A stretch of DNA of 64,000 bases. Origin: Couchioplanes caeruleus (GTDB taxonomy: Bacteria > Actinomycetota > Actinomycetes > Mycobacteriales > Micromonosporaceae). The stretch spans positions 1,488,001-1,552,000 of the forward strand of contig NZ_RJKL01000001.1 of the NCBI RefSeq assembly GCF_003751945.1, in the 5' to 3' direction. The notes under the pieces are model-generated. The model saw nothing but the letters and a program-made list of their open reading frames with translations, was not told where the DNA came from and searched no databases. This document shows, piece after piece, positions 9,171 through 17,668 of the stretch. A program made the translations under genes and the position numbers. How positions within the stretch are numbered: the first letter of the stretch is position 1; the number at the start of each line of letters is the position of its first letter.

Positions 9171-10847
9171 TTACGGCGTCGTCGAAAGAAGAGGTACCTC
9201 GTGCGTGAGCCGCGACGCGTACACCGAGCGCCATACCGCAAACATCGTGACCGCCTGCAGCATGGCCAGCAGGCCGGACTGTGATCGCAGCCGCTCGTTG
9301 CCGGCCGGGGTTTCCAGCGCGGCGCGCATTTTCGGCCCGATCATGCGGCGGACGGCGTCGTCGTTGTCGATGGTGGCGGCCATCCAGCTCACGGCCTGCG
9401 CGCTGGCCTGTCGCCGGTAGCCGAAGGGCCGCTTGGGCCTTGGGTCGTTGGTCGAGGGCAGTTGCCCCACCTCCGACCCCACTGCCACGTCCAGCAGCTC
9501 GCGGTAGTAGCCGCCGCCCATCTTGCTGTGCGCCGGCACCTGCAGCGCGGCGGTCAGCACTTGCGGGTCCACGAACGGAAGATGTACGTCGCATTCGGGA
9601 GCGAAGAGCAGCATCGGAGAGATCGCCACGCCGCGCATGGTACGGCTCAGCAGGACACTCAGGGTCGCAGCGGCCGGATGCCCGTCCAGGTGCCCGGAGA
9701 CCTCGTCGAATGATTCTCGGCTCAGCCCTTCCAGCCGCGCCGCGGTCTCGGGGGCGAACATGCCGGGCAGGCTCACCCGGCCCCGCGACAATGACTCCCA
9801 CAGCCGCGCTCGCAAGGCGGCGGGCGTCCGGCTGTCCACCACCTCCGGGGTCACGAACAGGCTCTTCAGGAGAACGTCGCCGGCGAGGCCGTCGACCAGT
9901 GGCCCGCGGGCGCGGTGCAGGCGGCGGGCGAGCGGCATCAACCAGGTGTGCATGGAGGCCTGGTACTGAACCCGCTGACCGACTTCTCTGACGTCCTGCA
10001 GCCACGCCTGGTCTGCGGGCACGACCGACTTGTGTCTCATGCGCAGCGCTCTTGCGACCGGGCCCGCCAGCTCGAGGTCGTCGTCGCGGCCGTCGTCCGC
10101 GCTGGTCGTCCATGCCCGGGTCCGCCGGCCCGATCGTGCGAGCAACCCTGCCAGCAGCCGGGAGTCCCAGCCGCCGCTGAGGGTGCTGTGGACCGAACCC
10201 AATCGCGGTGCCCGGGGCATCTTGTCCCTCAACAGTGCCGACATGTCCGACGGGCCGAGGCGACCTTCCGCCTCCGCATCGAGGTATCGCGGCGCGAACG
10301 CACGACGCTCGAGCTTGCCGGCCGCCGCCCGCCAGGCCGTGGCAGCCCCCATGCGTCGCACCTCGGCGAAAGGTGTCGCTTCCCCCAGTGGATAGCCCAG
10401 GCAGATGATGCTTGCCCAGGCTTGCTCGTCGGGATGCAGCATCGACTCGTCCACGTGCAGCAGCGGCTCGATGCGGGCCGAGAAGTACACGGCCGCCCCC
10501 AGCCGTCGTACGTACAGTTCCTGCATTCCCAGCGCGCACGTGTGCACCATCGCCGACTCCGGCGTGACGACCACCCCCGCCGCGAGCCGGTCCTGCGCGG
10601 CGTCCCGCCACGACGACGGGGCCGACCCGGCGGCGCTCGCCGCCCAGAAGAACCCCTCCTCGGCCCCGCGCCGCCACTGCTCGAGATCCCTCGATGCCCA
10701 CAGCCGGAGATGGTCTGTGCGAACAAGCTCCCGGAGGCCGCGGGGGGAGCGCTGGAGGAGACGGGTTGATGCAGCCGGAGACGCTGTTCCGAGGACGCCG
10801 CATACATACGGCCGAGAACGGAACGCAGGCTCACCTGTGGCAGTCAC
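9171..10847 (-). CDS. Asparagine-synthetase-like ATP-dependent enzyme, orphan
   Basis: A 558-residue protein with the ATP-pyrophosphatase loop TLSGGWDSRLLAG near residue 222, characteristic of asparagine synthetase, beta-lactam synthetase and lasso-peptide cyclase families. The N-terminal half looks like a remnant Ntn-amidotransferase fold: YVCGVLG (Cys16) resembles the MCGIxG start of class-II amidotransferases but is preceded by 15 residues, so Cys would not be the N-terminal nucleophile from the GTG start used here. AWASIICLGYPLGEATPFAEVRRM is typical of orphan and cyclase-type members. No lasso B1/B2 genes or precursor are visible nearby. It lies 38 bp after the TetR gene on the same strand and may be co-transcribed with it. 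Substrate unknown. Confidence 0.75.
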   Translation of the reverse strand: MTATGEPAFRSRPYVCGVLGTASPAASTRLLQRSPRGLRELVRTDHLRLWASRDLEQWRRGAEEGFFWAASAAGSAPSSWRDAAQDRLAAGVVVTPESAMVHTCALGMQELYVRRLGAAVYFSARIEPLLHVDESMLHPDEQAWASIICLGYPLGEATPFAEVRRMGAATAWRAAAGKLERRAFAPRYLDAEAEGRLGPSDMSALLRDKMPRAPRLGSVHSTLSGGWDSRLLAGLLARSGRRTRAWTTSADDGRDDDLELAGPVARALRMRHKSVVPADQAWLQDVREVGQRVQYQASMHTWLMPLARRLHRARGPLVDGLAGDVLLKSLFVTPEVVDSRTPAALRARLWESLSRGRVSLPGMFAPETAARLEGLSRESFDEVSGHLDGHPAAATLSVLLSRTMRGVAISPMLLFAPECDVHLPFVDPQVLTAALQVPAHSKMGGGYYRELLDVAVGSEVGQLPSTNDPRPKRPFGYRRQASAQAVSWMAATIDNDDAVRRMIGPKMRAALETPAGNERLRSQSGLLAMLQAVTMFAVWRSVYASRLTHEVPLLSTTP

Positions 10848-10885
10848 GGCGCGACTATAGGGCCTTATGTCCGGTTATGCGAGCT

Positions 10886-11515
10886 TCAGCGGCGCGGCAT
10901 GTCTGCGCCGGGGCCGAGCAGCGCGATGCAGGCCTGGATGGCGAACTCGGTGTGATCGCTGAGGCGGCCGCCGTCCTCCCACGTCGTGGCCGTCAGCTCG
11001 CGGAGCCCGCCGTGCAGCATGATCGCGAGTTGCCGGGACACCGGACCCGCGCGGACGGCGCTCCACATGCCGGTGCCGCAGAGCGTCTGGATCATGGCGA
11101 CGAAGGCATCCCGGTGGTCCCGCTGCAGACGTCGGGCCGCCGGGCCGAGCGAGGGCACCTCGCGGATCCAGCTCAAAGTGATCGCGGGCCGCGACTCGGC
11201 GCAGGCGATCCAGGCCTCGACCGCCTGTCGTACCTGGGTGGTCCAGGGCGCGGCCCCGTCGACGGCGGCGGAGATCTGGCTGATCATCTGCGCATTCGCG
11301 TCGCTGAGCAGCGCGACGAAACAGGCCTCCCGGTCCGGGAAGTGCGCGTAGAAGGTCCGTCGTGAGGTACGCGCGCGCCGCACGATGTCGGCGACCGTGG
11401 TGTTGCGGTAGCCGACCTCCACGATCGACGCGGACAGGCCGTCGAGCAGCCGCCGGCGGAAATCACCGCTCTCGTCCGGTGCGGACGCCAAGGCCCGTTG
11501 CCGCACGGTCGTCAT
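10886..11515 (-). CDS. TetR-family repressor
   Basis: A 209-residue regulator. The N-terminal helix-turn-helix region runs through VGYRNTTVADIVRRARTSRRTFYAHFPDREACF, a canonical TetR DNA-binding segment (about residues 36-70), followed by an all-helical ligand-binding domain. It is transcribed away from the P450/flavin monooxygenase/MFS operon, and the 133-bp divergent region carries two matching palindromes, so it very likely represses that operon and itself until a hydrophobic substrate binds (inference from arrangement). Confidence 0.9.
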   Translation of the reverse strand: MTTVRQRALASAPDESGDFRRRLLDGLSASIVEVGYRNTTVADIVRRARTSRRTFYAHFPDREACFVALLSDANAQMISQISAAVDGAAPWTTQVRQAVEAWIACAESRPAITLSWIREVPSLGPAARRLQRDHRDAFVAMIQTLCGTGMWSAVRAGPVSRQLAIMLHGGLRELTATTWEDGGRLSDHTEFAIQACIALLGPGADMPRR

Positions 11516-11552
11516 GCCCCACCCCTCACCCGGCCGGACCCTTGTCCAAAGT

Positions 11553-11591
11553 GGTACGCAAGCGTACCGTGACGTGGTACGTGCGCGTACC
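11553..11591. promoter_or_regulatory. Twin TetR operators between repressor and P450 operon
   Basis: GGTACGCAAGCGTACC (11553-11568) and GGTACGTGCGCGTACC (11576-11591) share the palindromic frame GGTACG-N4-CGTACC with centres 23 bp apart, roughly two helical turns. Their position in the divergent promoter region points to the adjacent TetR protein. Confidence 0.8.
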
Positions 11592-11640
11592 AGGCCGAGA
11601 AGATGTACCAGGCCGAGAAGGTGAACCAGGCCCAGAAGGT
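11587..11640 (+). repeat. Three tandem 18-bp repeats before the P450 start
   Basis: Three consecutive 18-base units (11587-11604, 11605-11622, 11623-11640) built on ACCAGGCCGAGAAG; the third has one C for G change in the core and an altered first base pair of the unit. The last copy supplies the AGAAGG ribosome-binding site of the P450 gene and the first overlaps the second TetR operator. Confidence 0.8.
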
Positions 11641-11648
11641 GTTGTCAG

Positions 11649-12995
11649 ATGACAGCCATCACGCTTCCTCCAGGTCCGACGGCTCCCCAATTCGTTCAGG
11701 CTCTCCAGGCACTGGCCGCTCCCCGGCGCGGGATGCACCGGCTGCGGGACCGCTACGGCGACGCCTTCACCGTCAATGTGCCCCCGTACGGCCGGGCCCT
11801 GGTCATCAGCGATCCGGCCGAGGTCAGGCAGCTTTTCCTGGCGGGCTCCGACGCCGCGGACAAACCGGACCGGAACCTCGGGCACGTGCTCGGTCCGGGG
11901 TCGTTGTTCGCGCTCATGGGCGAGGAGCACCGCCGGCAGCGCAAGTTGCTCGTCCCGCCGTTCCACGGCCGCCGGCTGACGGCGTACGAGAAGACCGTCG
12001 AAGAGGAGACGGTGCGTGAGCTGGCGTCCTGGCCGCAAGGCCGCGGCTTCGCCACCCTGCCGTCGATGACGCGGATCACGCTGAACGTCATCCTGCGGGC
12101 GGTGTTCGGCGCCGAGGGTGCCGAGTTCTCCGAGCTCCGCGAGCTGTTGCCAAGGATGATCAAGCTCGGTTCGTGGTTGACGCTGCTGCCCGGGCCGAGG
12201 GCAGAGCTCGGACGCCTCAGCCCATGGGGACGGTTCCGGGGGATGCGCCGCGAGTACGACGCCATCGTCGCACGGCTGATCGCCAAGGCTGAGCGGGACG
12301 ACGCCCTGGACGAGCACGACGACATTCTTGCACTGATGCTGCGCAGCCGCTACGACGACGGCACCGGGATGAGCCGCGGTGACATTGCCGACCAACTGCT
12401 CACGCTGCTCGCGGCAGGGCACGAGACGACCGCGACGACCCTCGCCTGGGCGGTCGAGCGGCTGCGCCGCCACCCGGCCGTCCTGCGCGCGCTCGCCGAC
12501 GAGGTGGACGCCGGCGGCAGCGCCCTGCGCGAGGCGACGATCCTCGAGGTGGAACGCACCCGTCCGGTGATCGACCTCGTGGCGCGGCAGGTCAGGGCCG
12601 ACGGCCTCCGGGTGGGCCGGTGGACGGTGCCGCAGGGGTACGTCGTGGCGGTCAGCATCGCGCTGCTCCACGACGACGAGTCGGTCTTCCCGGACGCCCG
12701 GACGTTCGATCCCGCGCGGTTCCTCGATGCCCGGCCGGACCTGTACCAGTGGATCCCGTTCGGCGGCGGCATCCGGCGCTGCCTCGGCGCCGCGTTCGCG
12801 AACCTGGAGATGAACGTCGTCCTGCGCACCATGCTTCGTGACGTCGTCCTACTGCCGGCCGTCGAGCCGGATGAGCGGTGGCACTCACGGGGGGTCGCCA
12901 ACGCTCCGGCCCGGGGAGGCCGTGCGGTCGTCCGCCGCCGCGCCGACGCCGCGCCGACGCCCACCGTGGCCACGACCACCGCAGCGCGCTCATGA
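11649..12995 (+). CDS. Cytochrome P450
   Basis: A 448-residue cytosolic haem monooxygenase. The I-helix oxygen-binding motif is AAGHETTATT (about residues 255-264), the ExxR pair is in ILEVERTRP, and the haem loop is FGGGIRRCLGAAFA with the axial Cys. The Arg/Ala-rich C-terminus is an unusual tail. It heads a three-gene operon and overlaps the next start as ATGA. Start ATG 11649 has AGAAGG 9-14 bases upstream. The combination with an FMO and an MFS pump under TetR control suggests oxidation and export or degradation of a hydrophobic compound; redox partners are not encoded here. Confidence 0.93.
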   Translation: MTAITLPPGPTAPQFVQALQALAAPRRGMHRLRDRYGDAFTVNVPPYGRALVISDPAEVRQLFLAGSDAADKPDRNLGHVLGPGSLFALMGEEHRRQRKLLVPPFHGRRLTAYEKTVEEETVRELASWPQGRGFATLPSMTRITLNVILRAVFGAEGAEFSELRELLPRMIKLGSWLTLLPGPRAELGRLSPWGRFRGMRREYDAIVARLIAKAERDDALDEHDDILALMLRSRYDDGTGMSRGDIADQLLTLLAAGHETTATTLAWAVERLRRHPAVLRALADEVDAGGSALREATILEVERTRPVIDLVARQVRADGLRVGRWTVPQGYVVAVSIALLHDDESVFPDARTFDPARFLDARPDLYQWIPFGGGIRRCLGAAFANLEMNVVLRTMLRDVVLLPAVEPDERWHSRGVANAPARGGRAVVRRRADAAPTPTVATTTAARS

Positions 12996-14473
12996 CGGAG
13001 CATCTCGACGTCCTCATCGTCGGAGCCGGCCTGTCCGGCATCGGGGCGGCGCACCATCTGCAGTCCGCCCTTCCCGACCGGACCTACGCGATCCTCGAGG
13101 CGCGTGACACGATCGGCGGCACCTGGGACCTGTTCCGCTACCCGGGCGTGCGGTCCGACTCCGACATGCACACGCTCGGCTACCGGTTCCGGCCGTGGAC
13201 GCAGGCCAGGGCCATCGCCGACGGTCCCGCCATCCTCGACTACATCCGCGCCACCGCCGCCGAGGCCGGCATCGACCGGCACATCCGCTTCGGACACCGG
13301 ACGGTACGTGCGGAGTGGTCCTCCGCGCAGGCACGCTGGACGGTGGAAGCGGTCCACCGCGGCGAAACCGTACGGCTGACCGCTCGCTTCCTGCACCTCT
13401 GCACCGGCTACTACCGCTATGACGCCGGCTACACGCCGAGCCTGCCCGGCATCGAACGGTTCGGCGGAACCGTCGTCCATCCCCAGCACTGGCCGCAGGA
13501 CCTCGACTACGACGGGAAGAACGTGGTCGTGATCGGCAGCGGCGCCACGGCGGTCACGGTCGTACCCGCCCTGGCCGGGCGGGCGGCACACGTGACGATG
13601 GTCCAGCGCTCGCCCACGTACACCATGACGTTGCCGGCCGAGGACCCGATCGCCACCAGGCTGCGGCGCGTGCTCGGGGTCCGCCGCGCCTATCCGATCG
13701 TACGGTGGAAGAACATCACCATCGCCACGCTGCTCTACCAGCTCAGCCGGCGGCGCCCACACCTCGTCCGGGCGCTGCTGCGACGGGCGGCCGTCCGGCA
13801 ACTGCCGCCCGGGTATCCCGTCGACACCCACTTCCGGCCGCGCTACCAACCGTGGGACCAGCGGCTGTGTTTCGTGCCCGACGGCGACCTGTTCGCGGCG
13901 ATCCGCCAGGGCCAGGCGTCCGTGCAGACCGGCCGCATCGCGGAGTTCACCGAGACGGGACTGCGCCTGGAATCCGGCGCGGAACTCGAGGCGGACATCG
14001 TCGTCACCGCCACCGGACTACGGCTTCTCGCTCTCGGCGGCATCACCCTCGCCGTCGACGGCCGTCCGGTCGCCCTCCCGGAGACGATGGCCTACAAGGG
14101 AATGATGCTCAGCGGCGTACCGAATCTCGCATTCACGGTCGGCTACACCAACGCCTCCTGGACGCTGAAGGCCGACCTGGTCAGCGAGTACGTCGTCCGG
14201 CTGCTGCGGTATCTGGACCGCCACGACCTCGACTGGTGCGTACCGGCGAACGACGACCCCACCGTCACCGAGCGGCCGCTGCTCGACTTCCAGGCCGGTT
14301 ACGTGCTGCGCTCCATCGACGACTTCCCCCGGGCCGGCTCGCGCTCCCCGTGGCGACTCGGCATGAGCTACGCGCACGATCTGCTGAAGCTGCGCCACGG
14401 TGCGATAGACGACGGCGCCCTGCGGTTCTCGCGCCGGTCCGTGGCCCGCGAGGCGGATCCCCGGCCGGCGTAA
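12992..14473 (+). CDS. Flavin-containing monooxygenase, EtaA/Baeyer-Villiger type
   Basis: A 493-residue FAD/NADPH enzyme. FAD motif GAGLSGIG lies at residues 11-18; GTWDLFRYPGVRSDSDMHTL matches the conserved segment of class-B flavin monooxygenases near 45-64; the NADPH motif GSGATAVT is near 185-192; ATGLRL near 340 matches the C-terminal ATG motif. Length and the downstream TLKADLVSEYVVRL segment resemble the EtaA/MymA group. ATG 12992 overlaps the P450 stop as ATGA. It probably acts on ketones or sulfur compounds, perhaps on the P450 product (inference). Confidence 0.9.
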   Translation: MTEHLDVLIVGAGLSGIGAAHHLQSALPDRTYAILEARDTIGGTWDLFRYPGVRSDSDMHTLGYRFRPWTQARAIADGPAILDYIRATAAEAGIDRHIRFGHRTVRAEWSSAQARWTVEAVHRGETVRLTARFLHLCTGYYRYDAGYTPSLPGIERFGGTVVHPQHWPQDLDYDGKNVVVIGSGATAVTVVPALAGRAAHVTMVQRSPTYTMTLPAEDPIATRLRRVLGVRRAYPIVRWKNITIATLLYQLSRRRPHLVRALLRRAAVRQLPPGYPVDTHFRPRYQPWDQRLCFVPDGDLFAAIRQGQASVQTGRIAEFTETGLRLESGAELEADIVVTATGLRLLALGGITLAVDGRPVALPETMAYKGMMLSGVPNLAFTVGYTNASWTLKADLVSEYVVRLLRYLDRHDLDWCVPANDDPTVTERPLLDFQAGYVLRSIDDFPRAGSRSPWRLGMSYAHDLLKLRHGAIDDGALRFSRRSVAREADPRPA

Positions 14474-14476
14474 GCC

Positions 14477-15781
14477 GTGCGACCCTTCTACGCTCGTGAG
14501 CTGGCGCAGTACCCGACCGGTTCCCGCCGGATGCGTTATCTGTTGATGGCCGTACTGGCCAGCCTCATCGTCAACTTCGAGGGCGAGATCTCGCCCCTCG
14601 TGCCGCTGCTGCTCGACGACCTCGGCATGTCGCTGACGACCTACGGCCTCATCGGCGCCCTGGCGGTGGCCGTAGGCGGCGTCTCGGCAGCGATCGGTGG
14701 CCGGCTGGCCGACCGGTACGGCCGCGTCCTGCTTCTGGTACCCGCCCTGCTGCTCGCTGCGATATGCAACTACGCGACGGTGCTGGTGCAGACACCGGCG
14801 CAATTCCTGCTGGTCCGCTGCCTGCTGTTGTTCGTCGAGGGAGCTGCGACCACGACAACCGCCGGCCTGGTCCGGGACTTCTCGCCGAGACTGGGGCGGG
14901 CCACCGCATTCGGGTTCTGGACCTGGGGCCCCATAGGAGCCAACTTCCTGGCCGCCGGCATCGCGGGCCTGACGCTGACGCACTTCGCGAGCTGGCGGTC
15001 GCAGATCATCATCATGGGCACCATCGCGCTGGCGTCCTGCGTCGTGGTCATGTTCTTCATCGCTGACCTGTCGCCGCAGTTACGGGCACGCGTCATCACC
15101 TCGGAGCGGGACATGGCGATTGCGGACGCAGGCGCGGCCGAGCTGCGTCTGACCCGCGGGCTCCTGGCGAACCGGGTGATCTGGGTCCACCTCCTGGGCA
15201 TCACCCTGTGGTTGGTCTGGTTCTGGACGCTGAACATCTTCGGCGCGACGCTGCTGGTGCAGACGTTCGGCCTGACGGAAAGCCTGGCCGCGGTCGTCAT
15301 GGCCGCCACCTGGGGATGCAACATGGTCACGCTGGTCGCGGCCGGGCGGCTCTCCGACCGTCTACAGGCACGCAAGCCCGTCATCCTCACCGGCGCGATC
15401 GGGGGAATCGCCGGCATGGCGTACTTCGTTGCCCTGGTCGACGGCGGCCGGGCCGGCCTGTGGCACCTGATGGGGATCCACGCGCTTCTCGGAATCGCCA
15501 TGGCGGTCACATTCGGACCCTGGATGGCACTCTTCTCCGAAGACGTGGAGGATCTGCGGCCGGACCTGCAGGCGACGGCGTGGGGCGCGTTCGGCCTCTC
15601 CGTCCGGCTGATGATCGTCGGAGTGCTGATCGCGGCGCCGGTGGTCGCGGCCGGCGGCACGGGCTGGAGCCGGTGGCTGTTCGTCGCGATGCTCTGCAAC
15701 CTGCTCTTCGTACCCGCGGTCCTCCTGCTCAGTGGTGGCCGGCGGCCGGTTTCCGCCGCAAGGCGGCCCGGCGGGTGGTGA
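14477..15781 (+). CDS. MFS transporter
   Basis: A 434-residue membrane protein with about 12 hydrophobic segments, beginning after MRPFYARELAQYPTGSRR. The A-motif-like loop GGRLADRYGRVLLL follows helix 2 (about residues 73-86), and a second, GRLSDRLQARKPVI, follows helix 8, as expected for the two six-helix halves. The GTG start is three bases after the FMO stop. As last gene of the TetR-controlled operon it probably exports or imports the compound oxidised by the two monooxygenases. Confidence 0.9.
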   Translation: MRPFYARELAQYPTGSRRMRYLLMAVLASLIVNFEGEISPLVPLLLDDLGMSLTTYGLIGALAVAVGGVSAAIGGRLADRYGRVLLLVPALLLAAICNYATVLVQTPAQFLLVRCLLLFVEGAATTTTAGLVRDFSPRLGRATAFGFWTWGPIGANFLAAGIAGLTLTHFASWRSQIIIMGTIALASCVVVMFFIADLSPQLRARVITSERDMAIADAGAAELRLTRGLLANRVIWVHLLGITLWLVWFWTLNIFGATLLVQTFGLTESLAAVVMAATWGCNMVTLVAAGRLSDRLQARKPVILTGAIGGIAGMAYFVALVDGGRAGLWHLMGIHALLGIAMAVTFGPWMALFSEDVEDLRPDLQATAWGAFGLSVRLMIVGVLIAAPVVAAGGTGWSRWLFVAMLCNLLFVPAVLLLSGGRRPVSAARRPGGW

Positions 15782-15792
15782 CCCGCCGGGCC
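15765..15792. terminator. Bidirectional hairpin terminator
   Basis: GGCCCGGCGGGT (15765-15776) and ACCCGCCGGGCC (15781-15792) form a perfect 12-bp stem with a GGTG loop. It covers the MFS stop codon and precedes the end of the convergent protease gene (15799), so it can serve both transcripts. Confidence 0.8.
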
Positions 15793-15798
15793 CGGAGA

Positions 15799-16653
15799 TC
15801 ACGGCTTGGTGAGCAGGCAGCCCGGAGTGGCCAGGTCGATCGTCCGGCCGCCGGTGAGGCAGGTCGTGAACCAGTACGTCTGCTGGCCGTAGCTCTGCCC
15901 CTGGTAGGCCTGGGTGGTCCCGTCCGCGGCGACCTCGCACGGGTTGTTCAGCGTGCACATCGCGCCGTCCTCGTTGCCGGTGTTGTTGATCCCGACGATG
16001 CGGCCGGTGCTGTCGTCGACGATCGGCGACCCGGAGGTGCCGCCGATGGTGTCGCAGGCGGAGTCGTACCGGATGGAGTCACGCCAGGTCCACCGGTCTT
16101 CCCGCAGCGTGTCGACGAAGGTGTCGACCTTGCAGTTCCAGATCCGGCGCCAGTAGCTGGAGGGGATGCTCATCGAGGTGCCCGCGGCCGGGTGGGTGCT
16201 CGACAGGGTCAGCGCGGTGGTGCCGAATCGATTCTTCAGCGTGGCGAAGGTGCTGGTGAGCCGGTAGAGGGCGACGTCGGTGCCGGTCATCGTCGCGTAG
16301 AGCACGCGGTCGGCGCGGACCGTACCCAGGGAGCCGCCGGTGCTGTTGAGCAGCGTGCCGGTGCGGCTGCTGGGCCGGTTCTGCAGCACCTGCCCGGCGG
16401 CGAGGAAACCGCCCTCGTAGCAGTGCCCGTTGGTGAGCATCAACGCCCGGTCGGTGTTGCTCGAGTTCGGGTAGCGGACCAGGGCGGCGGAGCAGTTGCT
16501 CAACCTGATCGTCGAGGCCAGCGTGACGGCACGGGCAGTCGGCGGAGCGGCGGCCTGCGAGGGCGCAGCCTGCACGGGGGCGGGGCCGACGAGCAGGCCG
16601 CCCGCGGACGCCAGCAGGGCGGCGCCGAGGGTGAGCGCACGACGTAGGCGCAT
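15799..16653 (-). CDS. Secreted trypsin-like serine protease (S1)
   Basis: A 284-residue secreted protease. The N-terminus from ATG 16653 (MRLRRALTLGAALLASAGGL) is a signal peptide ending near VQAAPSQA. The catalytic triad is visible as His in LTNGHCYEGG, Asp in TGTDVALYRL and Ser in GGTSGSPIVDD, the chymotrypsin-fold order. Six or more Cys allow disulfides. The upstream extension to 16725 lacks signal-peptide character. Probably an extracellular degradative enzyme. Confidence 0.9.
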   Translation of the reverse strand: MRLRRALTLGAALLASAGGLLVGPAPVQAAPSQAAAPPTARAVTLASTIRLSNCSAALVRYPNSSNTDRALMLTNGHCYEGGFLAAGQVLQNRPSSRTGTLLNSTGGSLGTVRADRVLYATMTGTDVALYRLTSTFATLKNRFGTTALTLSSTHPAAGTSMSIPSSYWRRIWNCKVDTFVDTLREDRWTWRDSIRYDSACDTIGGTSGSPIVDDSTGRIVGINNTGNEDGAMCTLNNPCEVAADGTTQAYQGQSYGQQTYWFTTCLTGGRTIDLATPGCLLTKP

Positions 16654-16879
16654 GGGGATTCCCTTCTGCCGGGTGCCGCGGCCGGGTCGGCGGCCGTGAG
16701 AACACCACATGATCTCGATGCCCACGATCCTGACATCGATATCGACACATGTAAATCATGCGCGCGAGAGATCCCCGCCGGGATTCACGTTTCCGCCCAC
16801 TTCTCCACGCATGACAACGTCCGATGAAGACACGTCGACATCCCTGGCCGGCCGCCGGCGGCCGGGTGAGGGTGGAGCC

Positions 16880-17665
16880 ATGAGACGAATCGGGATCATG
16901 GCCGCGATCGTGATCGCCGGCCTGGCCACCGCCCTCGCCGGCCCGCCCGCCGCGGCGTCCGCCGGGCCCGCCTGCCAGGCCAGGGGCCTGCTGACCGCGG
17001 ACGGCGAGACCGCGTACGCCACCACCACCGAGCCGGGGCTGGCCGTCTGCTACCCGTTCGAGGGACGACTCGGGCAGGACCTCGTCATCGGCCTCTACAT
17101 CCCGCTCGAGGACGGCACCTGGCGCGGCTACGCGAGCCGCGCGACGGTGCTCGACCCCGGCGGCGCCGTCGTGGCCGCTTTCAGCGCCGAGAGCCCGCAG
17201 GTGCGGCCGACGTTCCGGGTGCCGGTGCCGACCCTGTCGCGGGAGGGCACGTACACGCTGGTGCTGGCGCCGATCCAGGCCACGTCGACCCTGCGGGTCG
17301 CGGCCTCCGTCTCGTCGCGCCAGGTGGCCGGCACGACCCGGGTCGACGGCCCCGGCCGGCAGATGAGCTACGACCGGGTCGGCCAGGACAAGGACCTGCG
17401 CCTTGCGGGTACGTCCGAACAGTTCGTCGCCCTGCGCATCAGCGACTTCGCCATGGCCACGCGCCAGGCGGGCGCGACCCCGGGACTGTGGATCGAGGTG
17501 CACCGGGCGCAGAGCGACGCCGTCGCCTATCGCGGCGTGGCGTTCGGCCCGGGCGACTTCACCGTCGGGCCGCTGCGGGAGGACGGCGAGTTCACCGTCC
17601 GCACGTGGCCGCTGGACGGTTCTCTCGGCCGCGCCACGGTCGGCATCGTGACCTCCCGCCCGTAG
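16880..17665 (+). CDS. Secreted protein of unknown function
   Basis: A 261-residue protein with a clear signal peptide (MRRIGIMAAIVIAGLATALA, cleavage near AASAGPA). The mature part has two Cys in the first 35 residues and alternating beta-rich stretches, which suggests an extracellular beta-sandwich, but I do not recognise a family. Start ATG 16880 follows GGTGGAG and begins the signal peptide; an in-frame upstream extension is not credible. It converges on the next gene with only three bases between the stops. Confidence 0.7.
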   Translation: MRRIGIMAAIVIAGLATALAGPPAAASAGPACQARGLLTADGETAYATTTEPGLAVCYPFEGRLGQDLVIGLYIPLEDGTWRGYASRATVLDPGGAVVAAFSAESPQVRPTFRVPVPTLSREGTYTLVLAPIQATSTLRVAASVSSRQVAGTTRVDGPGRQMSYDRVGQDKDLRLAGTSEQFVALRISDFAMATRQAGATPGLWIEVHRAQSDAVAYRGVAFGPGDFTVGPLREDGEFTVRTWPLDGSLGRATVGIVTSRP

Positions 17666-17668
17666 CCC

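Noticed and set aside
8941..10885. A lasso-peptide cluster around the asparagine-synthetase-like gene
   Set aside because: No precursor peptide, RRE protein or transglutaminase-like leader peptidase gene was found within about 10 kb.
11587..11640. Tandem 18-bp repeats as a CRISPR array
   Set aside because: Units are contiguous with no spacers, short, and only three copies; no cas genes.
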